Source: Alistipes sp. (GTDB taxonomy: Bacteria > Bacteroidota > Bacteroidia > Bacteroidales > Rikenellaceae). From it: a stretch of DNA of 64,000 nt. The notes under the pieces were generated by a model. That model had not been told where the DNA came from and did not search any database. It saw only the letters and a program-made list of their open reading frames with translations. Location of the stretch: contig JALFNK010000006.1 of NCBI GenBank assembly GCA_022782405.1, positions 46,790-110,789 on the forward strand, read 5' to 3'. The position numbers were made by a program, and so were the translations under genes. Positions 18,103-26,402 of this stretch are shown here, piece after piece (the first letter of the stretch is position 1; each line of letters opens with the position of its first letter).

Positions 18103-19170
18103 ATGAGCTACAAAGTTTTAGCGATAAATCCCGGCTCCACGTCCACGAAGATCGCACTCTACGAAGACGAGCGGCCCCTGCTGGAGCTGACCCTCCGCCA
18201 TACGACCGAAGAGATCGCACGCTTCGCCAACATCATCGACCAGCTCGACTGGCGGCGCGGCCTCATCCTCTCCGCGCTCCGCGAAAAGGAGTTCGACATC
18301 AGAAACCTCTCGGCCGTAATCGGCCGAGGGGGACTGATCCGACCCATTCCCGCCGGAGTCTATGAAGTCAATTCGCGCATGCGCTACGACCTGCGCAATG
18401 CACAGATGAAGCATGCCTGCAACCTCGGCGGACTGCTGGCGGCACAGATCGCCCACATGGCCAAGGTTAAGGCCTATATCGCCGATCCTCCGGTAGTGGA
18501 CGAGATGGACGACGTCGCGCGCATCACGGGAATGCCCATGTGCCCGCGCAAGTCGATTTTCCACGCCCTGAACCAGAAGGCTACGGCACGGCTGCATTGC
18601 GACCGCGCGGGAATCGTATACGAAAAGTCGAACCTCATCGTCGCACACATGGGTGGCGGCATCTCGGTAGCGGCCCACAAACAGGGACGCATCGTCGATG
18701 TGAACAACGCCCTGGATGGCGACGGCCCGTTCGCCCCCGACCGCGCGGGAAGCATTCCTTCGAGCGAACTGATCAAGATTTGTTTCTCGGAACAGTACAC
18801 CCGTGAGGAGCTGCTCAAATACATCTCCAGCAAGGGTGGTCTGGTAGCCTACCTCGGAACCAACTCGGTCATTCAGGTCATGGAGCGTATCGAGAAGGGA
18901 GACCAGCGGGCACAGAAGGTACTGGAATCCATGTGTTACAACATCGTCAAACAAATCGGAGCCATGGCGACGGCGCTCTCGGGGCGCGTGGACGGCATCC
19001 TTCTCACGGGAGGCATTGCTTATAACGAACCCGTAACGGAGTACATCCGCGAACACTGCACCTTCATCGCCCCCGTAACGGTCTATGCCGGAGAAAATGA
19101 ACTGGAAGCTTTGGTGGCCAATGCGCTGGTCGTCCTGCGCGGGCAAGTCGAGCCGAAAGTCTACAAATGA
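18103..19170 (+). CDS. buk: butyrate kinase
   Basis: 355 residues of the acetokinase superfamily, shorter than AckA as is usual for Buk. Signatures: LAINPGSTSTKIALYEDE, VIGRGGLIRPI, VVDEMDDVARITGMP, VAHMGGGISVAAHKQG and DVNNALDGDGPFAPDRAG. It makes ATP from butyryl (or isobutyryl, isovaleryl) phosphate. It lies 41 nt after ptb, and transcription probably ends at the hairpin at 19198-19225. I saw no butyryl-CoA synthesis genes here, so use for branched-chain acids is a fair alternative. Confidence 0.92.
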   Translation: MSYKVLAINPGSTSTKIALYEDERPLLELTLRHTTEEIARFANIIDQLDWRRGLILSALREKEFDIRNLSAVIGRGGLIRPIPAGVYEVNSRMRYDLRNAQMKHACNLGGLLAAQIAHMAKVKAYIADPPVVDEMDDVARITGMPMCPRKSIFHALNQKATARLHCDRAGIVYEKSNLIVAHMGGGISVAAHKQGRIVDVNNALDGDGPFAPDRAGSIPSSELIKICFSEQYTREELLKYISSKGGLVAYLGTNSVIQVMERIEKGDQRAQKVLESMCYNIVKQIGAMATALSGRVDGILLTGGIAYNEPVTEYIREHCTFIAPVTVYAGENELEALVANALVVLRGQVEPKVYK

Positions 19171-19197
19171 TTTCTTACAGGAAACGTACGAATCCAA

Positions 19198-19225
19198 AGA
19201 AACCGCCTGTTACCGGGCGGTTTCT
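19198..19225. terminator. bidirectional terminator overlapping the flippase stop codon
   Basis: A 10-bp stem (19198-19207 with 19216-19225, arm AGAAACCGCC) followed by CTTTTT. Its loop contains the minus-strand stop codon (TAA, 19210-19212) of the flippase gene, so the convergent ends of buk and the flippase share one hairpin. Confidence 0.75.
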
Positions 19226-20658
19226 CTTTTTATCAGTTCCACAACCGTACGGAAGGCCTCGAGGCGGAAGAGCGCCGAAATGGCAAGGTAGACGGCACCA
19301 CCCACGACTATTTCGGCCACGACGCGCAACAGGGCATGTGTCGCCGGCATGGCGGCAGCCGTGAAACGGACGGCAACGTACATGGCTGCGGAGGCGAGCA
19401 TGACAGGCAGCATTGTCCGCAGGAAGCGACAGACGGTCAGCTGCGAGAAGCGCAGCGTCGCCCAGAAATTGACGGCCATCTCGCAAAAGGAGATCACGAC
19501 GAGGCCCCACACCACGGCCATGATGCTCCGCGGGATCGTTACGACAAATACGGCCGTCATGATGAGTTTCTTGACGATCTCCAGGCGCACGATCAGCGGA
19601 CCGCGGCTCTTGATCTTCAGCACATTGTAGGAGATCATGGAGATCGAATAGAAAAGACCCGAAAGACACACGACCTCGAAATAGGGCACCGTAGGCTGCC
19701 ATTTCGGGGCCAGCAGCGCATCGAACAGGTCGCGGGCCACGGCCGAAAGCCCCAGCAATGCCGGGAACATCACATAGGCCATGATCATCACCACCTGGCG
19801 GTAGCCCTCGGCAAATTTCACGGGTTCCCCCTTGATGCGGGCCAGAGCCGGAAAGGTAACGCTCTGCACGCTCTGGACAGCGGCTGTCGTAGGCATGTCC
19901 TTGATCTTCACGGCCTGCTCGAAGGCGCCGAGCGCCGAAGCGGTGTAAAGCCTTCCGAAGAAGAACTGCGGGATCTTGCCGTAAAGAGTCGAGATCAGGT
20001 CCGTCGCCATAAGACTCATGCTGAAGGGGGCCATTTCACGCAGGGGCGCCGCGGTGAAACGCCCTGTCGGACGCCAGTCGCTGTAGCGCCACAGCATCAC
20101 GGCCCGTACGGCCATGGCCAGCAGCCGTTCGGCCACAAGGCTCCAAATGCCGCATCCGAGCGTAGCGAGCACCACGGCGATCAGGCCGCTGGCGAACGAC
20201 GAGAGGAAATTGACCTTCGAGAGCAGTGCAAAGCGGAACTGTCGCGTAAAGATGGCGTTCTGCACCGAGCAGAGCGACGAGACGGGCAGCAGCAGCAGAA
20301 ATACCGGAGCGATGCGCGCGATGTCGGGCATCGCGTAATAGCGGGCCGCAAAGGAAGCCAGTGCCGCAAGCAGCAGGTAAAGCAGCGTCGAGACAGCCAT
20401 GTTGAAGACGAAGACCGCCTTGTAATCGCTGCCCGTAGGATCCTTGCGGCGGATCAGGTTCTGCGAAAAACCGCTGTCCGCAACGACCATCGCCACGGCC
20501 ACGACGGCCGAGGGGATGGCGAAGGTTCCGAAAATCTGCGGATCGAGCCGATTGAGGATCAGCAGGCGCACGACGGTCATCAGGAGCATCGAGCCGATCT
20601 TCTCGGCCATACTCCACGCCACACCGCGGGCCACCTTGTCCTTGAGCTGCTCCTCCAA
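19210..20658 (-). CDS. polysaccharide flippase (Wzx/WzxC type, MOP superfamily)
   Basis: 482 residues, almost entirely hydrophobic with about 14 membrane helices. Characteristic parts are KVARGVAWSMAEKIGSMLL, LDPQIFGTFAIPSAVVAVA, DSGFSQNLIRRKD and FSMSLMATDLISTLYGKIP. This class exports lipid-linked oligosaccharide units across the inner membrane. The first conserved residues require a TTG start at 20658, 9 nt behind pyruvate kinase; an ATG at 20610 would cut into the first helix. No glycosyltransferase or polymerase genes are adjacent, so it is a stand-alone transporter next to central-metabolism genes. Confidence 0.85.
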   Translation of the reverse strand: MEEQLKDKVARGVAWSMAEKIGSMLLMTVVRLLILNRLDPQIFGTFAIPSAVVAVAMVVADSGFSQNLIRRKDPTGSDYKAVFVFNMAVSTLLYLLLAALASFAARYYAMPDIARIAPVFLLLLPVSSLCSVQNAIFTRQFRFALLSKVNFLSSFASGLIAVVLATLGCGIWSLVAERLLAMAVRAVMLWRYSDWRPTGRFTAAPLREMAPFSMSLMATDLISTLYGKIPQFFFGRLYTASALGAFEQAVKIKDMPTTAAVQSVQSVTFPALARIKGEPVKFAEGYRQVVMIMAYVMFPALLGLSAVARDLFDALLAPKWQPTVPYFEVVCLSGLFYSISMISYNVLKIKSRGPLIVRLEIVKKLIMTAVFVVTIPRSIMAVVWGLVVISFCEMAVNFWATLRFSQLTVCRFLRTMLPVMLASAAMYVAVRFTAAAMPATHALLRVVAEIVVGGAVYLAISALFRLEAFRTVVELIKRETAR

Positions 20659-20667
20659 TGCCGTCGG

Positions 20668-22131
20668 CTATTTGGTTTGGGCTTCGATCTCCGCGTTGCG
20701 CTGCCGGATGCTGCGTACGTTCGCAAACTCGATATACGAGGCGCCGCCGTCGGGGCCGAAACTGCCGCCCACGATGGCCAGCAGGTCGTCATCGTTCAAT
20801 TTACGATACTGGTCCAGGAACTCCAGCGCGTCGATCAGGAAATGGTACTTGTCGCTCAACTTCTGGTTGCGAAGAATCGGAACGACTCCGTACGACAGGG
20901 CCAGGATACGCTGGGCATGGAGTTGGTAGCAGACAGCCATCACGGTCTTGCGGCCACGGAAAGCCGCCAGGTAACGCCCCGTACGGCCCGTTTTCGTATC
21001 GAGCACCACATACTTTATGGGAAGGTTCGTCGAAGCGCGCACAGCCGAGCGGGCCAGCTGTGCCGTGATCTCGTGGTTTACCGAAACCATGTCCATATCA
21101 ATCATCGGCTTGAAGTGCGTCTCGTCGCGCTCGATCTCGCGCGCAATACGGGCCATCGTCTCCACGGCCTGCACCGGGTAGTCGCCCATGGCCGTCTCGT
21201 CGCTCAACATCACGGCATCCACACGCTCGTAGATGGCACTGGCCACGTCGCTCACCTCGGCACGCGTCGGGCGCGGAGATTTGACCATCGAGTAGAGCAT
21301 CTGTGTGGCGATGATCACCGGACGCTTGGCGCAAATGCACTTCTCGACGATGCGCCGCTGCGTATTGGGGATCGCCTCGGCGGGAAGCTCCACTCCCAGG
21401 TCGCCGCGGGCCACCATGATGCCGTACGACGCCTCGATGATCTCGTCGATATGATCCAGACCCTCCTGGTTCTCGATCTTCGAGATGATCTTGATCGGGC
21501 TGCCGTGGGCATCCAGAATCTCCTGCACGGCCTGGATGTCCCGGGCCGAACGGACAAAGGAGTGGGCGATGAAATCGACGTCGTTGCGCACGGCCCACTC
21601 GATGAAGCGGCGGTCCTTCTCCGTAACCGACGGAAGCGCCACCGAAACACCCGGGACATTGACACTCTTGCGCGAACGCATGGCTCCGCCCACCAGGAAT
21701 TCACACTCGAGCTCCTCGTCGTTCTTACCCACGACACGGATCTCCAGTTCGCCGTCGGCGATGAGCATCCGGGCGCCTACGGGAATGTCGCGGACGATGG
21801 TCGGGACATTCATGTAGACCACCTTGCGCGTCGTCAGGTCCGAACCGTCCGAACCGCGTACCACGACCCGGTCGCCCTCGCGGAAATGGATGCTGTTTCC
21901 GTATTCGTCGGCGATCGTCGTAACGCGGATCTCCGGGCCCTTCGTATCGATCATGATCGGAATGGCCGGATTGACCCGGTGCACGGTCTCCACGATGCGC
22001 GTGGCACTCTCCTCGCTCACATGGGCCGAATTGATACGCACGACATCCATGCCGGCATCGAACAACTGTTTCACAAACTCCTCCGTACAACGAAAATCGG
22101 ACATCGTCGCCACGATCTTCGTCTTTTTCAT
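20668..22131 (-). CDS. pyk: pyruvate kinase
   Basis: 487 residues from the ATG at 22131 (MKKTKIVAT); another in-frame ATG lies 9 nt upstream. Core motifs are present: MIDTKGPEIRVTT, KIENQEGLDHIDEI, MVARGDLGVE and SPRPTRAEVSDVA. The N-terminal substrate and K+ region reads VVRINSAHVS where most enzymes have RLNFSHG, so the usual Ser ligand position is Ala, and the MLSGETA motif reads MLSDETAMGDYP. These may be clade features of Bacteroidales enzymes. It forms pyruvate and ATP from PEP and ADP. The flippase gene follows 9 nt later. Confidence 0.92.
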   Translation of the reverse strand: MKKTKIVATMSDFRCTEEFVKQLFDAGMDVVRINSAHVSEESATRIVETVHRVNPAIPIMIDTKGPEIRVTTIADEYGNSIHFREGDRVVVRGSDGSDLTTRKVVYMNVPTIVRDIPVGARMLIADGELEIRVVGKNDEELECEFLVGGAMRSRKSVNVPGVSVALPSVTEKDRRFIEWAVRNDVDFIAHSFVRSARDIQAVQEILDAHGSPIKIISKIENQEGLDHIDEIIEASYGIMVARGDLGVELPAEAIPNTQRRIVEKCICAKRPVIIATQMLYSMVKSPRPTRAEVSDVASAIYERVDAVMLSDETAMGDYPVQAVETMARIAREIERDETHFKPMIDMDMVSVNHEITAQLARSAVRASTNLPIKYVVLDTKTGRTGRYLAAFRGRKTVMAVCYQLHAQRILALSYGVVPILRNQKLSDKYHFLIDALEFLDQYRKLNDDDLLAIVGGSFGPDGGASYIEFANVRSIRQRNAEIEAQTK

Positions 22132-22205
22132 TCTATACATACTTTTTCCTTACTGATTATTTCCGAAATACATGATGTTGTCCCGATATGCGGGACCGCG
22201 CGCAG

Positions 22206-22631
22206 TCAGCGGACCTTCAGGTGCAGAGCCTCGACACCCAGACGGTAGGAATCCAGGCCGAAGCCCATGATCGACCCGACGGCAACGGACGCCAGCAGCG
22301 AAACATGGCGGAACTCCTCACGCGCCAGGATCGACGAGATATGCACCTCGACAACCGGAACCGACACCGAAGCCACGGCATCACGCAACGCCACCGAGGT
22401 GTGCGTATAGCCTCCGGCATTGAGCACCACGCCGTCGCAGCAACCATCGGCCTGCTGCAGGGCATCGATCAGCTCACCCTCGAGATTCGACTGGAAATAG
22501 GTGAATTCATCCGCCGGATAGGCTGCGCGGAGCCGCTCCATGCAGGCATCGAAAGTTTCCGTGCCGTAAACTTCGGGATCGCGCCGCCCCTGAAGATTGA
22601 GGTTCGGGCCGTTGAGAATCAAGATTTTCAT
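22206..22631 (-). CDS. aroQ: type II 3-dehydroquinate dehydratase
   Basis: 141 residues. Signatures: ILNGPNLNLQGRRDPEVYG (with the catalytic Tyr), FQSNLEGELIDALQ, LNAGGYTHTSVALRDAV and the catalytic His in VEVHISSILAREEFRHVS. It dehydrates 3-dehydroquinate in the shikimate pathway. It is divergent from thiL with a dyad-symmetric promoter region between them, and is followed 74 nt later by pyk. Confidence 0.95.
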   Translation of the reverse strand: MKILILNGPNLNLQGRRDPEVYGTETFDACMERLRAAYPADEFTYFQSNLEGELIDALQQADGCCDGVVLNAGGYTHTSVALRDAVASVSVPVVEVHISSILAREEFRHVSLLASVAVGSIMGFGLDSYRLGVEALHLKVR

Positions 22632-22687
22632 ATCCGCATCATTTGCTTGGTGCGTTTCGGGAGCCTCGGGCCCGCCTTTTCGCCCGA

Positions 22688-22695
22688 CAAAGATA
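22688..22695 (-). promoter_or_regulatory. -7 element of aroQ
   Basis: TATCTTTG on the minus strand matches TAnnTTTG and is the mirror partner of the thiL element at 22718-22725. Confidence 0.6.
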
Positions 22696-22717
22696 CGGAA
22701 ATTCCCGGAAATTTCGA

Positions 22718-22725
22718 TACCTTTG
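22718..22725 (+). promoter_or_regulatory. -7 element of thiL
   Basis: TACCTTTG matches TAnnTTTG, 18 nt before the ATG at 22744. Confidence 0.65.
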
Positions 22726-22743
22726 TCTTACTACACCACAACT

Positions 22744-23682
22744 ATGACCGAATTCGGATTCATCGACTTCATCGTACGGCGCTTCGCCACACTCCCCGCA
22801 AACGGTTTCGAGGGGATCGGCGACGACTGCGCCGTCCTGCCGCTCGGCGACGGAACGGCGCTGCTCTTCACGGCCGACCTGCTGACCGAGGGGGTACACT
22901 TCCTGCGCGAAGCAACATCGGCGCGTGAGTTGGGGCGCAAGGCGCTGGCCGTCAATCTGAGCGATGTGGCGGCCATGGGCGGGCGCCCCGTTGCCACGCT
23001 CCTTTCGCTGGCACTGCCCGAAGAGGTGAGCGAGGCGTGGGCGCAGGAGTTCATGGAGGGGTATCACGACCTTTCCGAGCGGTACGGCGTCGCCCTGATC
23101 GGCGGCGACACGACCCGCTCATCGGCAGGTATCACCATCAACGTTACGGCTCTTGGCCGTGCCGACGCGGCACACGTCAAGCGGCGCGGCGATGCCCGCC
23201 CGGGCGACGTGATCTTCGTCGCGGGGGCATTGGGCGCCTCGGGGGCCGGGCTGCGGGATATTCTTGCCGGACATTACGGCACGCCGCTGGCCGCGCAGCA
23301 CCGCAATCCGGAACCGCAGGTCGAAGAGGGACTGTGGCTGGGCGCACGCCACGAGGTACACGCCATGATGGACCTCTCGGACGGACTGGCCTCGGACCTC
23401 CGCCATATCCTCGACCGTTCGGAGGTCGGCGCCGAGGTGGAGCTCATGCGGATTCCCGTAGCCGAGGGGGCCGACCTGCAAACGGCCGCCTGCGGAGGCG
23501 AGGACTACAAGCTGCTGCTGACGGCGGACGGGGCCCGGGCCGAAGCGCTTGCGGCGGCATATCGGGAACGGTTCGGCAAGCCGCTTTATCCCGTGGGACG
23601 GATCACGGCCGCGCATGAACTTGTGTGGCTTCGCAACGGAGCGCCCGAAGCGCTCGACTGGCACGGATTCGAACACTTCTGA
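22744..23682 (+). CDS. thiL: thiamine-monophosphate kinase
   Basis: 312 residues. ThiL/PurM-fold motifs in order: GIGDDCAVLPLGDG, FTADLLTEGVHF, DVAAMGGRPVA, LIGGDTTRS, MMDLSDGLASDL and CGGEDYKLLLT. It phosphorylates thiamine monophosphate to the diphosphate cofactor. The ATG at 22744 follows a clear promoter; the open frame extends upstream through that promoter and is not coding. A beta-propeller lipoprotein gene follows after 22 nt. Confidence 0.95.
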   Translation: MTEFGFIDFIVRRFATLPANGFEGIGDDCAVLPLGDGTALLFTADLLTEGVHFLREATSARELGRKALAVNLSDVAAMGGRPVATLLSLALPEEVSEAWAQEFMEGYHDLSERYGVALIGGDTTRSSAGITINVTALGRADAAHVKRRGDARPGDVIFVAGALGASGAGLRDILAGHYGTPLAAQHRNPEPQVEEGLWLGARHEVHAMMDLSDGLASDLRHILDRSEVGAEVELMRIPVAEGADLQTAACGGEDYKLLLTADGARAEALAAAYRERFGKPLYPVGRITAAHELVWLRNGAPEALDWHGFEHF

Positions 23683-23704
23683 CCACAAAAACCTTTCACT
23701 TACG

Positions 23705-24769
23705 ATGAAGCCCAAACAGCTCCTGCAGGCAGGGCTCCTGACCCTCCTTACCATCGGAATTACAGGATGCGACTCCTCCCCGGAGGAGGAGGAGTATGCC
23801 CAACCCGAATTCAAAACGAAACGAATCGCCACTTTCGAACCGATCACGGAAGAACTCCCCATTGCACTGGTCCGGGACATGGATGTATACGGGCCCTATC
23901 TGGTTGTCGTGGGATACCTCGACAATCAGATGGTCCACATCTACGACAAATGGAACGGCGAGCTGCGCGGCTCAGCGGTCCGGCTGGGACGCGCCGCCAA
24001 TGAGATTCTCCATACGGACTGCGTTACGCTGGATCCACAGACCGGGACACTTCGCGTCTACGACTTCCAGAACCGGAAGAGGCTCTCGATGCAGATCGAC
24101 TCCCTGCTGGCGCAGGGTCCCGCCGTCATCGAATCGCAGCCCTACGAACTCGCCGGAGCGGCCGGACGTGCCGCAATACCGCTGCACGGGAAGGAGCTGG
24201 TCATCAACAACAAGGCTCCGAAGTATGCGGGAACGGAGATGATCAACCGCTTTGTCCTCTATGACAATCAGGGACGGCAGCTTGCCACGGCGGACAACTT
24301 CCCGATCGAAGATCCCGACCTCAGGTTCAAGGTCTACAACGAGGCCTACTACACCGTCTCGCCCGACAGAAAGCGATTTGCCATCGCCACGATCTTTGGC
24401 GCCCTGCTCGAAACCTACTCCGTGAAAAACGGGATCGAACAGATCGCCGTAGGCCGGTTCGCACGCCCGGATCTCGACAGCAGGAAGGAACTCGTGGGAT
24501 TTTCCGACCTCTACGCCACCGACCGGAAGATCTACACGGCCTATGACGGCGTACACAATCTCCAGAAACTGATCGAGAGCGGAGAACGTCCGCTGCAGTA
24601 CTACAAGGTTTGCGTATTCGACTGGAAAGGTCGTCCGCTGGAGCAGATCACGACCGACCGCAACATCTGCAAAATGTGCATCGACGAGGGTCGGATCCTC
24701 TATGCCGCCATCTTCGACGAACTCAACCGCTTCTATCTGGCAAAGATCGACCTCGGAGAGAAGTCCTGA
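23705..24769 (+). CDS. BF3164-type six-bladed beta-propeller lipoprotein
   Basis: 354 residues from the ATG at 23705. A lipoprotein signal peptide ends with TIGITGC (Cys at 22), followed by acidic residues. The body shows repeated propeller-like strands (MDVYGPYLVVVGYLDNQ, VTLDPQTGTLRVYDF, YYTVSPDRKRFAIATI) typical of the TolB-like 6-bladed propeller family found in Bacteroidales. Function is unknown; such proteins are exposed on the cell envelope. It may be transcribed with thiL and ends at a perfect hairpin. Confidence 0.8.
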   Translation: MKPKQLLQAGLLTLLTIGITGCDSSPEEEEYAQPEFKTKRIATFEPITEELPIALVRDMDVYGPYLVVVGYLDNQMVHIYDKWNGELRGSAVRLGRAANEILHTDCVTLDPQTGTLRVYDFQNRKRLSMQIDSLLAQGPAVIESQPYELAGAAGRAAIPLHGKELVINNKAPKYAGTEMINRFVLYDNQGRQLATADNFPIEDPDLRFKVYNEAYYTVSPDRKRFAIATIFGALLETYSVKNGIEQIAVGRFARPDLDSRKELVGFSDLYATDRKIYTAYDGVHNLQKLIESGERPLQYYKVCVFDWKGRPLEQITTDRNICKMCIDEGRILYAAIFDELNRFYLAKIDLGEKS

Positions 24770-24788
24770 AGAAGGCAGGGCCCGAAAC

Positions 24789-24825
24789 ATCAGCGGCGGA
24801 CCGGAAATTCCGGTCCGCCGCTGAT
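24789..24825. terminator. bidirectional hairpin between lipoprotein and ftsB-like gene
   Basis: A perfect 16-bp stem (24789-24804 with 24810-24825, arm ATCAGCGGCGGACCGG) and 5-nt loop between convergent genes. T-runs are weak on both sides, but length and GC content support termination. Confidence 0.7.
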
Positions 24826-24845
24826 ATTTGGCAGCGCACACTACC

Positions 24846-25121
24846 CTACTCCTCGACGATATAGACATGCTCGTCGCGCCGCTGCATGTGGTAATGCTCC
24901 CGGGCGTACTCCTCGAGGTAGTCGTCGTAACGCAGCTGCTCGAGCAGCGTGCTGTCGCGCTCGATCTGCTCGCGATAGAGCAGCTCCTCGCGCGTCAGCC
25001 GGTTGATCTGTCCCTTGATCTTCACGGCATGCAGGGCATTGCGCGCCACCACGAAAAGCGTGAAGACGACGATGACCGCCGTGGCGGCAATCCAGAAGCG
25101 GCGGCCCGGATGAATCTGCAT
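24846..25121 (-). CDS. FtsB/DivIC-type septum formation initiator
   Basis: 91 residues from the ATG at 25121: a short cytoplasmic start, one membrane helix (about 10-28, IAATAVIVVFTLFVVA) and a periplasmic coiled coil (INRLTREELLYREQIERDSTLLEQL) ending in the family-like EEYAREHYHM and HVYIVEE. It would join the FtsQ-L-B-type complex of the divisome. It is the third gene of hpt-queE-ftsB, 13 nt after queE. Confidence 0.85.
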   Translation of the reverse strand: MQIHPGRRFWIAATAVIVVFTLFVVARNALHAVKIKGQINRLTREELLYREQIERDSTLLEQLRYDDYLEEYAREHYHMQRRDEHVYIVEE

Positions 25122-25134
25122 CGCAGTAAGGGGA

Positions 25135-25770
25135 TTAGGGAATATGCATGTATTTGTGCGTCTGGATGGAGATGTTCCACTGCGGGTGTGCCTTGACATA
25201 CTCCACGATCAGCGGCATCACCTGCTCCGAAACACTCCACTCGGGCTGCAGATAGAGGCGGCAGCGGCGTCCGACACGCGCGGCATGCTCCTCGGCCCAG
25301 GCGAAGTCGGCCTCCGACTCGACAATCACCTTCAGTTCGTCGGCACGTCCGTAGGCCTCCTCCAAAGGCGGCTGCTTGCGCTTCGGCGAGAGACACACCC
25401 AGTCGAAAACCCCGCTGAAGGGGTGCGATCCCGAAGTTTCGAGGAAGATCTCGAGGCCCCGAGCCCGCAACGTCCGCGTAAGGATATCGAGCGGATAGAT
25501 CAGCGGCTCGCCGCCCGTGATGACGATCGACTGCGCCGCACAGGCCACGGCCCGCGCAATAACGGTCTCCACCTCGGTCGGAGGATAGAGCTTCGGGTTC
25601 CAGGTATACTTGGCGTCGCACCAGCTGCAACCCACGTCGCAGCCGCCCAGGCGGATGAAGTAGGCCGCCTTGCCTGTGTGGTATCCCTCGCCCTGGATCG
25701 TATAGAAATCCTCGACCAGAGGCAGCAGACGGCCCCCGTCGAGCAGCGTCAAGTCAGCAGTCAGGGCCAT
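25135..25770 (-). CDS. queE: 7-carboxy-7-deazaguanine synthase QueE
   Basis: 211 residues, a compact radical-SAM enzyme. The cluster motif is C-x3-C-x2-C in GGCDVGCSWCD, preceded by FYTIQGEGYHTGKAA. SAM contacts are in ITGGEPL, and LETSGSHPF and LSPKRKQPP follow. It converts 6-carboxytetrahydropterin to CDG in queuosine synthesis. It lies 2 nt behind hpt, so coupling is likely. Other queuosine genes are not in the window. Confidence 0.93.
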   Translation of the reverse strand: MALTADLTLLDGGRLLPLVEDFYTIQGEGYHTGKAAYFIRLGGCDVGCSWCDAKYTWNPKLYPPTEVETVIARAVACAAQSIVITGGEPLIYPLDILTRTLRARGLEIFLETSGSHPFSGVFDWVCLSPKRKQPPLEEAYGRADELKVIVESEADFAWAEEHAARVGRRCRLYLQPEWSVSEQVMPLIVEYVKAHPQWNISIQTHKYMHIP

Positions 25771-25772
25771 CG

Positions 25773-26315
25773 CTATTCCGTTACGACATAGATATCCTTC
25801 AGGCTGCGGCCCAACTGGTCGTAGTCAAGGCCATAGCCCACGATGAACTCGTTGCCGATCTCCATGGCCCGGTACTTGATCGGAATCTGCTTGCGGTAGG
25901 AGGCCGGTTTGAAGAAGAGCGTGCAGACCTCGACACTTGCCGGATGGCGGGCCTCGAGATCATTCATCATGTGTTCGATGGACTCACCCGTATCGACGAT
26001 GTCCTCGACGACGATCACATGACGCCCTTCGATCGAACCGTTCAGGCCGATCAGGCTCCGAACCTCACCCGTCGAGGAGGTTCCTTCGTAAGAGGAGAGC
26101 TTTACGAACGAGAGCTCGTTGTTGAAATCGATCTTCTTGATCAGGTCGCTCATGAACATGAACGATCCGTTGAGCACACCGACAAAAAGCGGCGTCGGTT
26201 TGTCAGCGTAATCCTCGTTGATACGCTTTGCGACGGCTGCCACCGCTTCGTCGATTTTCTCGGCAGGAATCATGACCTTGAACTTCCTGTCATGAAGTTT
26301 TATGATATCCTTCAT
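25773..26315 (-). CDS. hpt: hypoxanthine phosphoribosyltransferase
   Basis: 180 residues from the ATG at 26315 (MKDIIKLHDRKFKV). The PRPP loop is VIVVEDIVDTGES; other family parts are VGVLNGSFMFMSDLIKKI and IKYRAMEIGNEFIVGYGLDYDQLGR. It salvages hypoxanthine and guanine to nucleotides. First gene of the hpt-queE-ftsB run, with a -7 element 29 nt upstream. Confidence 0.95.
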   Translation of the reverse strand: MKDIIKLHDRKFKVMIPAEKIDEAVAAVAKRINEDYADKPTPLFVGVLNGSFMFMSDLIKKIDFNNELSFVKLSSYEGTSSTGEVRSLIGLNGSIEGRHVIVVEDIVDTGESIEHMMNDLEARHPASVEVCTLFFKPASYRKQIPIKYRAMEIGNEFIVGYGLDYDQLGRSLKDIYVVTE

Positions 26316-26343
26316 CGTGATTCGGGATTTGTGATTATTTTTG

Positions 26344-26351
26344 CAAAAGTA
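26344..26351 (-). promoter_or_regulatory. -7 element of hpt-queE-ftsB
   Basis: TACTTTTG on the minus strand matches TAnnTTTG, 28 nt upstream of the hpt ATG. Confidence 0.6.
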
Positions 26352-26402
26352 ACGATTCTCGGGCAACTATACCAACGTTTCAGACAAAATAATCGTAAAA
26401 AG

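Noticed and set aside
22180..22196. Hairpin GTCCCG/CGGGAC after aroQ as a terminator
   Set aside because: The stem is only 6 bp and no T-run follows on the minus strand.
19336..22248. A 970-codon open frame on the plus strand opposite the flippase and pyruvate kinase
   Set aside because: It runs across two real genes and their gap, and its composition is that of antisense shadow.
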